Origin: Barnesiella sp. An55
GTDB lineage: Bacteria > Bacteroidota > Bacteroidia > Bacteroidales > Barnesiellaceae
Reading direction: 5' to 3'
NCBI RefSeq assembly: GCF_002161555.1
Contig: NZ_NFHZ01000004.1
Coordinates: 164,600 to 228,599, forward strand
DNA length: 64,000 nucleotides
The notes beneath the pieces are model-generated. The model saw nothing but the letters and a program-made list of their open reading frames with translations, ran no database searches and was not told the DNA's origin. This document shows positions 27,135-34,845 of this stretch, in pieces (the first letter of the stretch is position 1; every line of letters starts with the position of its first letter). The position numbers and the translations under genes were made by a program.

Positions 27135-27566
27135 TTACAGACGATTGGCTCGTTGGGAGATACGGTCGATGACATCGAAAAACACCTCCACCTTTTCGGC
27201 CGGTATTCCTTCGAGCAGTTCGTTTGAGAGCCGCTTCTCGATAGCCTGGTATTGGGTTACCACCTCGGCCCCTTTTTCGGTAATGCTGAGCAGGTTTTCA
27301 CGTCGGTCGTCGGGGTTGACCGTGCGTTTGGCCAGTCCTTTTTCCTCGAGGGCGTCGATCATGCGCATCACTACCGATTTGTTCTTGCCGGTAGCGATGG
27401 CAATGTTTTGTAATATCTGGTCGGTTTTGGCCTTGATCATATTCAAGAGAATAAACTCCTCGACCGTCAGTTTTATCTCGGCTTCGGCGGCATACCGTTG
27501 TTTCATGAGGCGGTGCAACTTGTTACGTAACTTGCCTACGGTTGTTCCCAACAGTTCGTTTGTCAT
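27135..27566 (-). CDS. MarR-family transcriptional regulator
   Basis: This 143-aa protein is a winged-helix MarR regulator. Residues about 30-100 hold the DNA-binding fold, with ILQNIAIATGKNKSVVMRMI as recognition region and the wing motif NPDDRRENLLSITEKG near 87-102, with the conserved DxR. It lies just upstream of the TolC/EmrA/EmrB-like operon on the same strand and probably represses it and itself, being released by a pump substrate. Confidence 0.93.
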   Translation of the reverse strand: MTNELLGTTVGKLRNKLHRLMKQRYAAEAEIKLTVEEFILLNMIKAKTDQILQNIAIATGKNKSVVMRMIDALEEKGLAKRTVNPDDRRENLLSITEKGAEVVTQYQAIEKRLSNELLEGIPAEKVEVFFDVIDRISQRANRL

Positions 27567-27588
27567 GAGGTCTCTGTTTTTTCAGGCA

Positions 27589-27623
27589 CAAAGGTAATAC
27601 TATATTTTAAATTAGTTGCTATT
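27589..27623 (-). promoter_or_regulatory. marR promoter and candidate operator
   Basis: The minus strand has TACCTTTG (27589-27596) 23 nt upstream of the start. TAGTTGC and GCTACTA (27613-27630) form a near-palindrome, and AATTAGTTGCTATT (27610-27623) recurs inverted at 26923-26936. Confidence 0.55.
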
Positions 27624-27797
27624 GGCTACTAAATTTAATAATAAACGTACTCTCCTTTGATTGGGTACAGGGAGGGGTAATGCTATAATGAATTGTAAAG
27701 TATTGCCATATATGAAGTTAAATAGGTAGGGTAGTATGGGATAGTGTTTTCTGCCAGGTGTAGTTGACCCTCTTGCCTGTGGCGTTTTGAAAAGCCA

Positions 27798-27833
27798 AGC
27801 GCCTGCCCGGGGATAATTCCCAGGACAGGCGCT
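27798..27833 (-). terminator. Hairpin after lipoprotein gene, copy 1
   Basis: AGCGCCTG (27798-27805) and CAGGCGCT (27826-27833) form a perfect stem, with T-rich sequence on the plus-strand side. It lies just past the lipoprotein stop and is duplicated at 29211-29250. Confidence 0.65.
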
Positions 27834-27860
27834 CTTGTTTTTGTGAGGGATAGACAGGAT

Positions 27861-28265
27861 TTATTTGCCTACATCCATCAGCCATTTACCATCTCTCTTG
27901 ACCATGGCTTGAGTACCTTCTTTTTCGGTTCCGTCTTCAAATACTTGTTTGTATTTGACCTCAGCGGTAGTTCCGTCTTCCGAAATCTCTTCCGAGATGA
28001 TTTCAAAGCTTTTGATAGCACCTTGTTGTTCGGCGCTCTTTTCGGCTTTGTCTTGCAGTAAGGTAATCCATCTCTCTCTCACTTGTTGTTGCTGTTCGGG
28101 GGTGAGGCCCTCTTTGAAGGCAATACCATCGACTACCTCTTCGAAGTTTTTGTCGTTCATGGCATCCATGTAGTGTTTGAGAGCACTGCCCGGCGAGTTG
28201 TTTGAACACGAAGCAATCAACAGGCTCACGATAGCCATCAGGCTCAGATACAGAATCTTTTTCAT
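27861..28265 (-). CDS. DUF4878-type small lipoprotein, copy 1
   Basis: This 134-aa protein has a lipoprotein signal ending LLIASC. The mature part resembles the DUF4878/lumazine-binding-like fold (SnoaL/NTF2-like): one N-terminal helix (PGSALKHYMDAMNDKNFEEV), then beta strands ending in a DGKWLMDVGK strand. Function is unknown. It follows the YiiX-like gene by 31 nt and forms an operon with it. A close paralogue lies at 29278-29682; the middle (about residues 48-85) differs most between copies. Confidence 0.85.
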   Translation of the reverse strand: MKKILYLSLMAIVSLLIASCSNNSPGSALKHYMDAMNDKNFEEVVDGIAFKEGLTPEQQQQVRERWITLLQDKAEKSAEQQGAIKSFEIISEEISEDGTTAEVKYKQVFEDGTEKEGTQAMVKRDGKWLMDVGK

Positions 28266-28296
28266 AACTCTTTTTTTTAAGGTGAATAAATAGTGA

Positions 28297-28923
28297 TTAG
28301 AATATATAAATTAAGTGTAATTTCTTGTTGAGGCTAATGTCGTTTGGCATGAGATAATCGCCGGTGAATCCCGGGAAGTTGATGTAGGTGAGCCTACCCT
28401 CCGAGAGGTCGATGCCCTCTTTGAGATATACATGATTCACCAGTTCGGTGCAATACATCTTTGTCGTATCGTTCAGGTCATATTCATGGTCAAACAGGAT
28501 GTGGGCCCGATACAGGTCGAAAGCCCTTTGGGCGGCATGGCAAGCCTTCACGGAATCGATCTCCATGCGCATCACGGCCCCGCTTGAAGCCCGGTTGCTG
28601 GAGAAGAAACGCTCTACGGGGTCGAGCTTTACCCGGTCCACGTCACCTTCGTAGTCGGGCTCATCGGGCACGGCATGAACCACATACCATTTTCCATCAA
28701 GCTGTTTGAGAATACCGGTGTGAGAATAGGCGCCTTCTTTATCGGCCGACAGCACAACTTGGCTGGTGAGGCCTGTACCTTTTCGAAATACAATATCTCC
28801 TTCACGAAACAGATCTGCAGGCAAATCGAGCGGTTTTTCTGTCTCATGGTTTGTGCAACCGGATAGCATTAAAATTCCAAGCAATGCACTTATGATCCCC
28901 TTTATCAATATCGAGTGTGTCAT
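28297..28923 (-). CDS. YiiX-like permuted papain-fold hydrolase, lipoprotein
   Basis: About 208 aa. The start at 28923 (MTHSILIKGIISALLGILM) gives a lipoprotein signal ending LMLSGC; the 48 in-frame residues upstream are poor. The chain has GDIVFRKG (near 43-50), the catalytic-type His in AYSHTGIL and the Cys in MYCTELVNHVYL, the order expected for the circularly permuted NlpC/P60 (YiiX/YebB) family, which cleaves amide or peptide/lipid bonds in the cell envelope. The substrate is unknown. It is co-transcribed with the DUF4878-type lipoprotein. A decayed second copy is at 29710-30016. Confidence 0.85.
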   Translation of the reverse strand: MTHSILIKGIISALLGILMLSGCTNHETEKPLDLPADLFREGDIVFRKGTGLTSQVVLSADKEGAYSHTGILKQLDGKWYVVHAVPDEPDYEGDVDRVKLDPVERFFSSNRASSGAVMRMEIDSVKACHAAQRAFDLYRAHILFDHEYDLNDTTKMYCTELVNHVYLKEGIDLSEGRLTYINFPGFTGDYLMPNDISLNKKLHLIYIF

Positions 28924-28931
28924 TCGGTGGA

Positions 28932-28939
28932 CAAATATA
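28932..28939 (-). promoter_or_regulatory. -7 element of the yiiX-like gene
   Basis: The minus strand reads TATATTTG 9 nt before the start codon, so the leader is very short. The second copy keeps the same box at about 30025-30032. Confidence 0.45.
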
Positions 28940-29006
28940 GGTAAAAAAATGAGAAATAGAATTAAAAAGTCTCTTTTTTTTCTATCATCTTTTGGTGGCA
29001 AGTCGT

Positions 29007-29098
29007 TGCTCGAGGTTGAACTCTCGGCTGTCTCCGACCGCTTCGACGAGATACAGGGTGTCATCAACCTCTATCACGTATTGGGCGGCGGTTATTGA
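29007..29098 (+). pseudogene. Fossil 3' end of the RND outer-membrane channel gene
   Basis: This stretch matches 22703-22794, the last 30 codons of the OprM-like gene, with only a few changes (the encoded end is VINLYHVLGGGY versus VINLYHALGGGY). It has no start or promoter of its own and is followed by the same terminator. It marks the breakpoint of a tandem duplication. Confidence 0.85.
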
Positions 29099-29133
29099 TA
29101 TACACATGCTCACTTGTCTGAATGACAAAGTGC

Positions 29134-29165
29134 GAGGGCGACCGGCTTCACAGTCGGCCGCCCTC
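29134..29165 (+). terminator. Duplicated RND terminator
   Basis: Identical to the hairpin at 22824-22855. It now ends only the gene fossil at 29007-29098. Confidence 0.6.
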
Positions 29166-29210
29166 TATGTGTGTAGTTGACCCTCTTGTCTGTGGCGTTT
29201 TGAAAAGCCG

Positions 29211-29250
29211 AGCGCCTGCCCGGGGAATTCATACCCGCCGGACAGGCGCT
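29211..29250 (-). terminator. Hairpin after lipoprotein gene, copy 2
   Basis: AGCGCCTG (29211-29218) and CAGGCGCT (29243-29250), the duplicate of the hairpin at 27798-27833 with a changed loop. Confidence 0.6.
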
Positions 29251-29277
29251 CCTGTTTTTGTGTGGGATAGGCAGGAT

Positions 29278-29682
29278 TTATAGACCTACATCTATCAGCC
29301 ATTTGCCATCTTTCTTGACCATGGTTTGAGTGCCCTCATCTTCAGTTCCGTCTTCAAATACTTGTTTGTATTCGACTTCAGCGGTAGTTCCGTCTTCCGA
29401 AATCTCTTCCGAGATGATTTCAATGCTTTTGATAGCGCCATGTTGGTCGGTGATTTCTTCGATTGCGCTTTCCATTGAGTCAAACAAACTCTTTTTTATT
29501 GGCTCTGGTAGTTCGGAGGGGTTGCCATCTTTGATGGCATAACCATTGAATGCCTCTTCGAAGTTTTTGTTGAACATGGCTTCCATGTAGTGTTTGAGTG
29601 CACTGCCCGGCGAGTCGTTCGAACACGAAGCAATCAACAGGCTCACGATAGCCATCAGGCTCAGATACAGAATCTTTTTCAT
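29278..29682 (-). CDS. DUF4878-type small lipoprotein, copy 2
   Basis: This 134-aa protein is the paralogue of 27861-28265. The signal MKKILYLSLMAIVSLLIASC and the C-terminal half are nearly identical. Residues about 38-75 are strongly diverged without loss of frame or length (NGYAIKDGNPSELPEPIKKS here). The open frame and preserved lipobox suggest a working gene. Its upstream partner is a pseudogene, so transcription depends on the surviving promoter copy near 30030. Confidence 0.8.
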   Translation of the reverse strand: MKKILYLSLMAIVSLLIASCSNDSPGSALKHYMEAMFNKNFEEAFNGYAIKDGNPSELPEPIKKSLFDSMESAIEEITDQHGAIKSIEIISEEISEDGTTAEVEYKQVFEDGTEDEGTQTMVKKDGKWLIDVGL

Positions 29683-29709
29683 AACTTTTTTAAGGTGAAT
29701 AAATAGTGA

Positions 29710-30016
29710 TTAGAATATATAAATTAAGTGTAATTTCTTGTTGAGGCTAATGTCGTTGGGTATGAGATAATCGCCGGTGAATCCAGGGCAAGCTGTTTGA
29801 GAATACCGGTGTGAGAATAGGCGCCTTCTTTATCGGCCGACAGCACAACCTGGCTGGTGAGGACTGTACCTTTTCGAAATACAATATCTCTCCTTCACGA
29901 AACAGATCTGCAGGCAAATCGAGCGGTTTTTCTGTCTCATGGTTTGTGCAACCGGATAGCATTAAAATTCCAGGGAATGCACTTATAGTCCCCTTTATCA
30001 ATATCGAGTGTGTCAT
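29710..30016 (-). pseudogene. Decayed yiiX-like gene, copy 2
   Basis: The start and lipoprotein signal are kept (MTHSILIKGTISAFPGILM). A 2-bp insertion (CTCTCC versus CTCC in copy 1, near 29888) shifts the frame after residue about 42. About 325 bp holding the catalytic region are deleted at about 29787. The last ~75 bp still match the 3' end of copy 1, including the ancestral stop. Confidence 0.85.
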
Positions 30017-30130
30017 TCGGTGGACAAATATAGGTAAAAAATGAGAAATAGAATTAAAGAATCTATTTTTTTATCGTCTTTTGGTGGCGGGTGAAATGTG
30101 AGTAGAGGTTGGGGGAAGCCGGGCCTGTGA

Positions 30131-30162
30131 TTTGCAAAATTGTAACTTGTTCATTATCTTTG
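30131..30162 (+). promoter_or_regulatory. Promoter of small membrane protein gene
   Basis: TTTG (30131-30134), a 20-bp spacer and TATCTTTG (30155-30162) form a consensus Bacteroidetes promoter 23 nt before the ATG at 30186. Confidence 0.7.
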
Positions 30163-30185
30163 GTCATGACGAAACAGATACCATT

Positions 30186-30389
30186 ATGTTTATACTCGAG
30201 GGGATAGGTTGGCTGATGATGACGGTGGTGGCATTTGCTGTTGTCGGGTGTCTGTTGGTTGCCTTTGTGGTATTCGGTCTATCATTCCTGGCTCTGCTTG
30301 GCAGTGCGATAGGTGCTGCGGGGTATTGGACAGGAGACCTGTTCAAACGGTTGGCCGCAAGGATTAAAAAGTGTCGGATGGTTTTGTAG
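30186..30389 (+). CDS. Small membrane protein, unknown function
   Basis: This 67-aa protein begins at the ATG at 30186, preferred over an upstream TTG at 30132 that lies inside the promoter. It has two hydrophobic stretches (residues 5-32 and 33-47, rich in Gly, Ala and Val), then a basic tail (FKRLAARIKKCR). I do not recognise the family. It has a good promoter of its own and lies upstream of the SPFH operon on the same strand, separated by 173 bp that hold a second promoter, so co-regulation is possible but not shown. Confidence 0.6.
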   Translation: MFILEGIGWLMMTVVAFAVVGCLLVAFVVFGLSFLALLGSAIGAAGYWTGDLFKRLAARIKKCRMVL

Positions 30390-30465
30390 AGAAGACTGGC
30401 CGTTTGGTGGGAGCACAGAAAGTGTGAATGAGTGAAAGTAATATTTGCATATTTGTAAAAAAATA

Positions 30466-30496
30466 TTTGCTCATCAGATTTTTTTGCATATATTTG
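30466..30496 (+). promoter_or_regulatory. Promoter of the SPFH operon
   Basis: TTTG (30466-30469), a 19-bp spacer and TATATTTG (30489-30496). The start codon is at 30563, leaving a leader of about 60 nt. Three further ATATTTG-like repeats lie just upstream (30442-30470). Confidence 0.7.
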
Positions 30497-30562
30497 TCAT
30501 CGCTGAAAAACATAATTAGGGGCATATAGAATTCAGTCAAAAAAATAAAATCAACAACATAT

Positions 30563-31840
30563 ATGGCAATTATAGATTTAGTAAGATGGGCACCGCAAGG
30601 TGACACGACGATTTATGCTTGGCGTTTCCCCGAGACGAACCTGAGTACATACACGCAACTCATTGTGCAGGAGTCGCAAGAAGCAATCTTGTTTTCAAAG
30701 GGCCAGATTGTAGGTAAATTCGGGCCGGGTAAACACACCCTCAATACCGAGAACCTGCCTATCCTGCGGTCGTTGTATGGATTGCCTTTTGGGGGCAAGA
30801 ATCCGTTTACGGCCGAGGTATGGTTTGTCAACAAGATTCAGATCTACAATATCGACTGGGCCATCGACCGCATGACCATTCACGATGCCGACTACAACAC
30901 CCAGTTGCCTCTCACGGCCAGCGGTCAGTACGGTTTGAAGATTGTCGATGCTGAGAAGTTCCTGATAAAGGCAGTGGGAACAAAGTCTCGTTTTACCGAA
31001 GATGACCTCACGTCGCAATTCAACGGCGAGTTCTCGACCAAAACTAAATCTACCATATTGCAATACATGCTCAAGCATCGTATCGGCTTCAAGCAGATAT
31101 CGGCCTATCTTGATTCCATCTCGGAGTACCTGCGCAACGTGATGAATCCCTTCTGGGAGAATCTGGGACTGGAGCTGACCAAGTTCTATGTGAGCCTCAT
31201 CGAGATTGACGATTCGACAGCAGACGGCCGTCGCGTGAAGGAGGCCATAGCCCAGCAAAGTTCCATGTCGATTACCGGTCATACCTGGCAACAGGAACAG
31301 ATGTTCGACGTGGCCAACAATGCCATCGATGGCATGAGCAACGGCAATGGCGGTCTCTTGGGCGGTTTGATGGCCATCAACATGATGGGCGGCATGGGCG
31401 GCGGCAATGCCGCGGCCGGGATGATGCAACCCCAGTACAACCAGCCTACCTTTGGTGGTAACGGACAGATGCCCCCTCAGCCGGGAGCCGGGGTAGGAGG
31501 CGATGCCCAGCAGCAGGTGCGCATGGTCTATTGCTCCAACTGCTCGAAGAAGTTCCCCAGCAACATGAAGTTCTGCCCCCATTGTGGCGATCCCTATAAC
31601 CCGTGTCCCAACTGTGGAACCGACAACGACATCAATGCCAAGCGTTGCATCAGTTGCGGTATTCCGCTCCAGCCCGAGACCCAGAAATGTCCTCATTGCA
31701 ACGCACCGCTTGCCCCGGGCAGCTCCTTCTGTGGCAGTTGCGGCAAGCCGGTAATGAGCAGCGACGTGTGCAGCCGATGTGGTTCGCCATTGCCTCCGTC
31801 GGTCAAGTTCTGCCCCAAATGTGGAAATAGGAGGTCATAG
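30563..31840 (+). CDS. SPFH-domain protein with C-terminal zinc ribbons (YdjI-like)
   Basis: This 425-aa protein has an N-terminal SPFH (band-7-like) domain of the virion-core/YdjI subtype, residues 1-245: IIDLVRWAPQGDTTIYAWRF at the start, then QEAILFSKGQIVGKFGPGKH. A Gly/Met/Gln-rich linker follows (about 265-320). The C-terminus has eight CxxC knuckles forming four zinc ribbons (from about 327 to the end: CSNC/CPHC, CPNC/CISC, CPHC/CGSC, CSRC/CPKC). The Bacillus relative YdjI acts with the membrane proteins YdjG and YdjH to bring PspA to the membrane, so a membrane-scaffold or stress role is a fair inference. It heads a six-gene operon that lacks PspA. No signal peptide is present. Confidence 0.88.
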   Translation: MAIIDLVRWAPQGDTTIYAWRFPETNLSTYTQLIVQESQEAILFSKGQIVGKFGPGKHTLNTENLPILRSLYGLPFGGKNPFTAEVWFVNKIQIYNIDWAIDRMTIHDADYNTQLPLTASGQYGLKIVDAEKFLIKAVGTKSRFTEDDLTSQFNGEFSTKTKSTILQYMLKHRIGFKQISAYLDSISEYLRNVMNPFWENLGLELTKFYVSLIEIDDSTADGRRVKEAIAQQSSMSITGHTWQQEQMFDVANNAIDGMSNGNGGLLGGLMAINMMGGMGGGNAAAGMMQPQYNQPTFGGNGQMPPQPGAGVGGDAQQQVRMVYCSNCSKKFPSNMKFCPHCGDPYNPCPNCGTDNDINAKRCISCGIPLQPETQKCPHCNAPLAPGSSFCGSCGKPVMSSDVCSRCGSPLPPSVKFCPKCGNRRS

Positions 31841-31874
31841 AAAAGAATAGCTTTTTTTACTTAATTCTATACAC

Positions 31875-32579
31875 ATGAAAACAATTTTGTCATGGGTGGC
31901 TCTCCTGGCGGGAGAGGCGATTATCATTGCTGCGTTTTTTCTATGGCGGGGCAATGCACCCACCGATATCTTTACCTTGAACCTGGTAATGGCATCCATC
32001 CTGTACGGCGTGATGTTTGTCGATATGCTGGTGCCGTGGATCAACTGGAAGGACAAGGCCCAACGGCAAGTAGGGTCGATGGGAATCAGGTGGTTTATTA
32101 CGGGCCTCTATGTGATTTTGGCACTCGCTGTCATGATTGTAGGCAATTGGAAAGTGAACCTGTCGTTTACCGTCCAGCTGATGCTGCACATTGGCCTGCT
32201 GTTCTTGTTGCTCCTGGGCTTTGTGGCGATGTTTCATGCTTCAGACAAAGTCGTGGAAATTCACAGTCAGGAGAGTTCGCACCGGCAAGGAGTCAATGAT
32301 ATGAAGCGAGCCATGATGCAGTTGAAAGACACCGCAATCGATTGCCCTCAATTAATGGCAATTTACGGGGACCGAATAAACAATCTGGAAGAGGGCCTGC
32401 GCTACTTGTCGCCCTCCAACAATCCCGAAGCCTCGGCTTTGGAAGATCAATTTGTAGAGGTGATAAACGATATAAACATTGCGGCACCTCAATTCTCGAT
32501 GAATCAGGAAAAAATAGAAGCCGCCCTCCGCAGGGCCGAGCGCATTTATCAAAATCGTAAAGGGGTATATTCTAATTAA
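31875..32579 (+). CDS. Four-helix membrane protein of the SPFH operon
   Basis: This 234-aa protein has four hydrophobic helices (about residues 3-24, 37-60, 73-94 and 99-121), then a soluble tail of about 110 residues rich in charged heptads (MKRAMMQLKDTAIDC, EKIEAALRRAERIYQ). I do not recognise the family. The topology and position next to the SPFH protein suggest a membrane anchor or receptor with its tail facing the cytoplasm. It lies 34 nt after the SPFH gene and 15 nt before the coiled-coil gene. Confidence 0.75.
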   Translation: MKTILSWVALLAGEAIIIAAFFLWRGNAPTDIFTLNLVMASILYGVMFVDMLVPWINWKDKAQRQVGSMGIRWFITGLYVILALAVMIVGNWKVNLSFTVQLMLHIGLLFLLLLGFVAMFHASDKVVEIHSQESSHRQGVNDMKRAMMQLKDTAIDCPQLMAIYGDRINNLEEGLRYLSPSNNPEASALEDQFVEVINDINIAAPQFSMNQEKIEAALRRAERIYQNRKGVYSN

Positions 32580-32594
32580 AAAACAAGTGTAGAT

Positions 32595-34805
32595 ATGAAA
32601 GGTAAAATTTTCTCAGATTCTGGTAATGTTTATCAGGACCAGGCCAAGATTTTATTCAATTACTATCAGCAAGCTGCTGAGAAGATCGTTCGAGAAGAGG
32701 AACGTATCGAGAAAGAAATCAAAGTTCTGGAAGAGAATAAACAGATGCTGGAGAAAGACATCGCGGGACTGTGGGTGTGGTTTCTCACCATTATTTTGTT
32801 CTTTGTCTATTTCATTAAAAAGAACGCTTTGCAAAAGAATATCGATGAAATCGATGCACGCATTGCCGAGTTCAAACGTCAGCACGAAAACATCTTCAGG
32901 GACTACAAGGTGTCGAAACTGGGCATCGCCTATGTGCCCGTGGCCGACCAAATCAAGTATGAAGACAAGAGCTTCATTGTCGATTATACCGGCAACGTAG
33001 CCGACTCGAAAATCACCCTGCAGATGTCGCGTCGCAACGACCTGCTCATCGACACCATCGGGCAGCTCGAGTCGCTCTCGAACGAAGCTCCTATCGTCGA
33101 GAAATCGGACGATGCCGAAACCATCGAAACCGACGAATACTCGACCTCGATACAAGAGCTCAACCAGTATGACTACCTGGGTGGACTGGAGCGTTCGTTG
33201 CGCACCATCTCTTATTGTATGGACGATCTCGATACGACCTCGGTATCGTTGCCTTTGGTCGCCGAGAACAGCGACTACCTCCATTTCTTGAACGACTATG
33301 CCACCCGCGAAATGCCCGAGGGGGCACCCGTCATATCGGTGTTCGACAAGAGCCGATATACCGGCAGCATCGAGAAGTTCCAGGAACTGAACCGCCTGAA
33401 AGATTCGCTCTCGACCAAGACCCAGCAGTTCGAAGATGTGCTTAAGTCGCTCATGGTCACCATGGCCAGTTCGGTACAAGCCATCTCGGCTCTGAAGGTA
33501 GCCTCGGTCGATAAGGTGGTGTTCGACTCCAACAAGATCCTGTTCAACATCCTGAAGTCGCCCTACAACCACTACTCGCCCGTGCTCGAGTATGAAGAGA
33601 TAGAGCGCATCCGCAACGAGAAATTCGATTACAGCGAGGATGTGCAGAACTACGAACCCTTCAAGTTGCGCCAGAGCTCACGCGTGCGTTACAACCTGGT
33701 AACCGGCATGTGGACTTCGGAAGATGGCAACACCACCATGATGCCGTTTGGCGTGCACCAGATTTATGAAGAGATTGTGGCTCCCGTCGTACAGAACCTC
33801 ATGAACGAGAACCGCATCGAGCGTCTGAAGATTTACAACCACATCAAGGACCAGAAGATAAGCTACCTGAACAAGTGGCACCAGGATACCGATGCCTTCT
33901 ATCGGGCCAACCGGGCCGAGAGTGCCGACCTCATCAACCTCATGCAAGAGAGCTTGCGCGAGTATGTGGCCGCCTACAACACCCTCGTTTCGCTGCAACG
34001 TACCGAAGACAGCATGGTACAGTCGAATGGCGAACTCGACTCGACCGTAGTCGATGTGGTCGATAACTCGGCCGAAACCCTGGCTGCCTTTGAAATGCAG
34101 TCGCAGGAGTTCCAGAAAGCCCAGTCGAATTTCGAGGAATATATGGATCGCCTCAAAGACGATATCGACAGCAAGGCCGAGCGCTTTGGACACATCGAGT
34201 ACTACGATGCCAAGTTGCGCGATGGCTATTCCAACGAGGTGGCTGTGGCTGCCAGCGAAATACACGACCTCGAAGACCGTCGCAAGTCGTTGGCCAGCGT
34301 GAATCCCCTGTTTGCCAAAAATTCGGAACTGCCGCCCAAACCCAGTGTCGAAGAGATCACCTTCGAGCACATCTCGCTCAACCTGCCGGCAATTGCCAAG
34401 AACGCTTTGGAAGAGTTGGACAAGATGTCGGCCGCACCCCAACCCGACGAGGAGCCGGAAGCCGAGTTTGACCCGATGACCGGCGAACCTCTGGCTCAGA
34501 AAGAAGAAACCTCCGATGCCGAAAATTCTGAAGCTCCTGCCGAGGACGATGACGAGCAAGAAAAATCCCCCTTCTTCGAGGTGGACGAGGAGGAAGATAA
34601 CGCTTCGGACGAAGAGGAAGAAGATGAAGAGGACTCCGACGACGATGAGGATGAAGACGATTCCGACGATGACGAAGAGGAGGACGATGATGACTCCGAT
34701 GATGAAGATGACGACTTCGACGAGGATGAGGAGGAAGACGATGACTCCGATGATGACGACGAAGACGAGGAAGATGACGAACCCGATTCGAAGAGCAATC
34801 GTTGA
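32595..34805 (+). CDS. Large coiled-coil membrane protein with highly acidic tail
   Basis: This 736-aa protein starts with a charged coiled coil (residues 20-57), a single hydrophobic helix (59-74: LWVWFLTIILFFVYFI), a second coiled coil, and a long mostly helical region to about 600. The last ~110 residues are almost only Asp, Glu and Ser, with runs of six or more acidic residues. No enzyme motif was seen. An acidic tail this extreme could bind cations, basic proteins or the zinc-ribbon partner, or act as an entropic spacer. It lies inside the SPFH operon, and I found no known family for it. Confidence 0.75.
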   Translation: MKGKIFSDSGNVYQDQAKILFNYYQQAAEKIVREEERIEKEIKVLEENKQMLEKDIAGLWVWFLTIILFFVYFIKKNALQKNIDEIDARIAEFKRQHENIFRDYKVSKLGIAYVPVADQIKYEDKSFIVDYTGNVADSKITLQMSRRNDLLIDTIGQLESLSNEAPIVEKSDDAETIETDEYSTSIQELNQYDYLGGLERSLRTISYCMDDLDTTSVSLPLVAENSDYLHFLNDYATREMPEGAPVISVFDKSRYTGSIEKFQELNRLKDSLSTKTQQFEDVLKSLMVTMASSVQAISALKVASVDKVVFDSNKILFNILKSPYNHYSPVLEYEEIERIRNEKFDYSEDVQNYEPFKLRQSSRVRYNLVTGMWTSEDGNTTMMPFGVHQIYEEIVAPVVQNLMNENRIERLKIYNHIKDQKISYLNKWHQDTDAFYRANRAESADLINLMQESLREYVAAYNTLVSLQRTEDSMVQSNGELDSTVVDVVDNSAETLAAFEMQSQEFQKAQSNFEEYMDRLKDDIDSKAERFGHIEYYDAKLRDGYSNEVAVAASEIHDLEDRRKSLASVNPLFAKNSELPPKPSVEEITFEHISLNLPAIAKNALEELDKMSAAPQPDEEPEAEFDPMTGEPLAQKEETSDAENSEAPAEDDDEQEKSPFFEVDEEEDNASDEEEEDEEDSDDDEDEDDSDDDEEEDDDDSDDEDDDFDEDEEEDDDSDDDDEDEEDDEPDSKSNR

Positions 34806-34845
34806 GAGATAGATTTCTATAAACGCAATAATAAAATTTAGAATT

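Larger units (their letters stand above)
29176..30088. repeat. Second copy of the lipoprotein/yiiX segment
   Basis: About 0.9 kb is highly similar to 27763-28997. The second copy lacks roughly 325 bp inside the yiiX-like gene. Both copies end with TTTTGGTGGC, after which copy 1 runs into the RND channel fossil and copy 2 into unique sequence. Confidence 0.85.

Noticed and set aside
34496..34798. Poly-serine minus-strand frame opposite the acidic tail
   Set aside because: It is only the complement of the GAC/GAG-rich acidic tail repeat and has no independent support.
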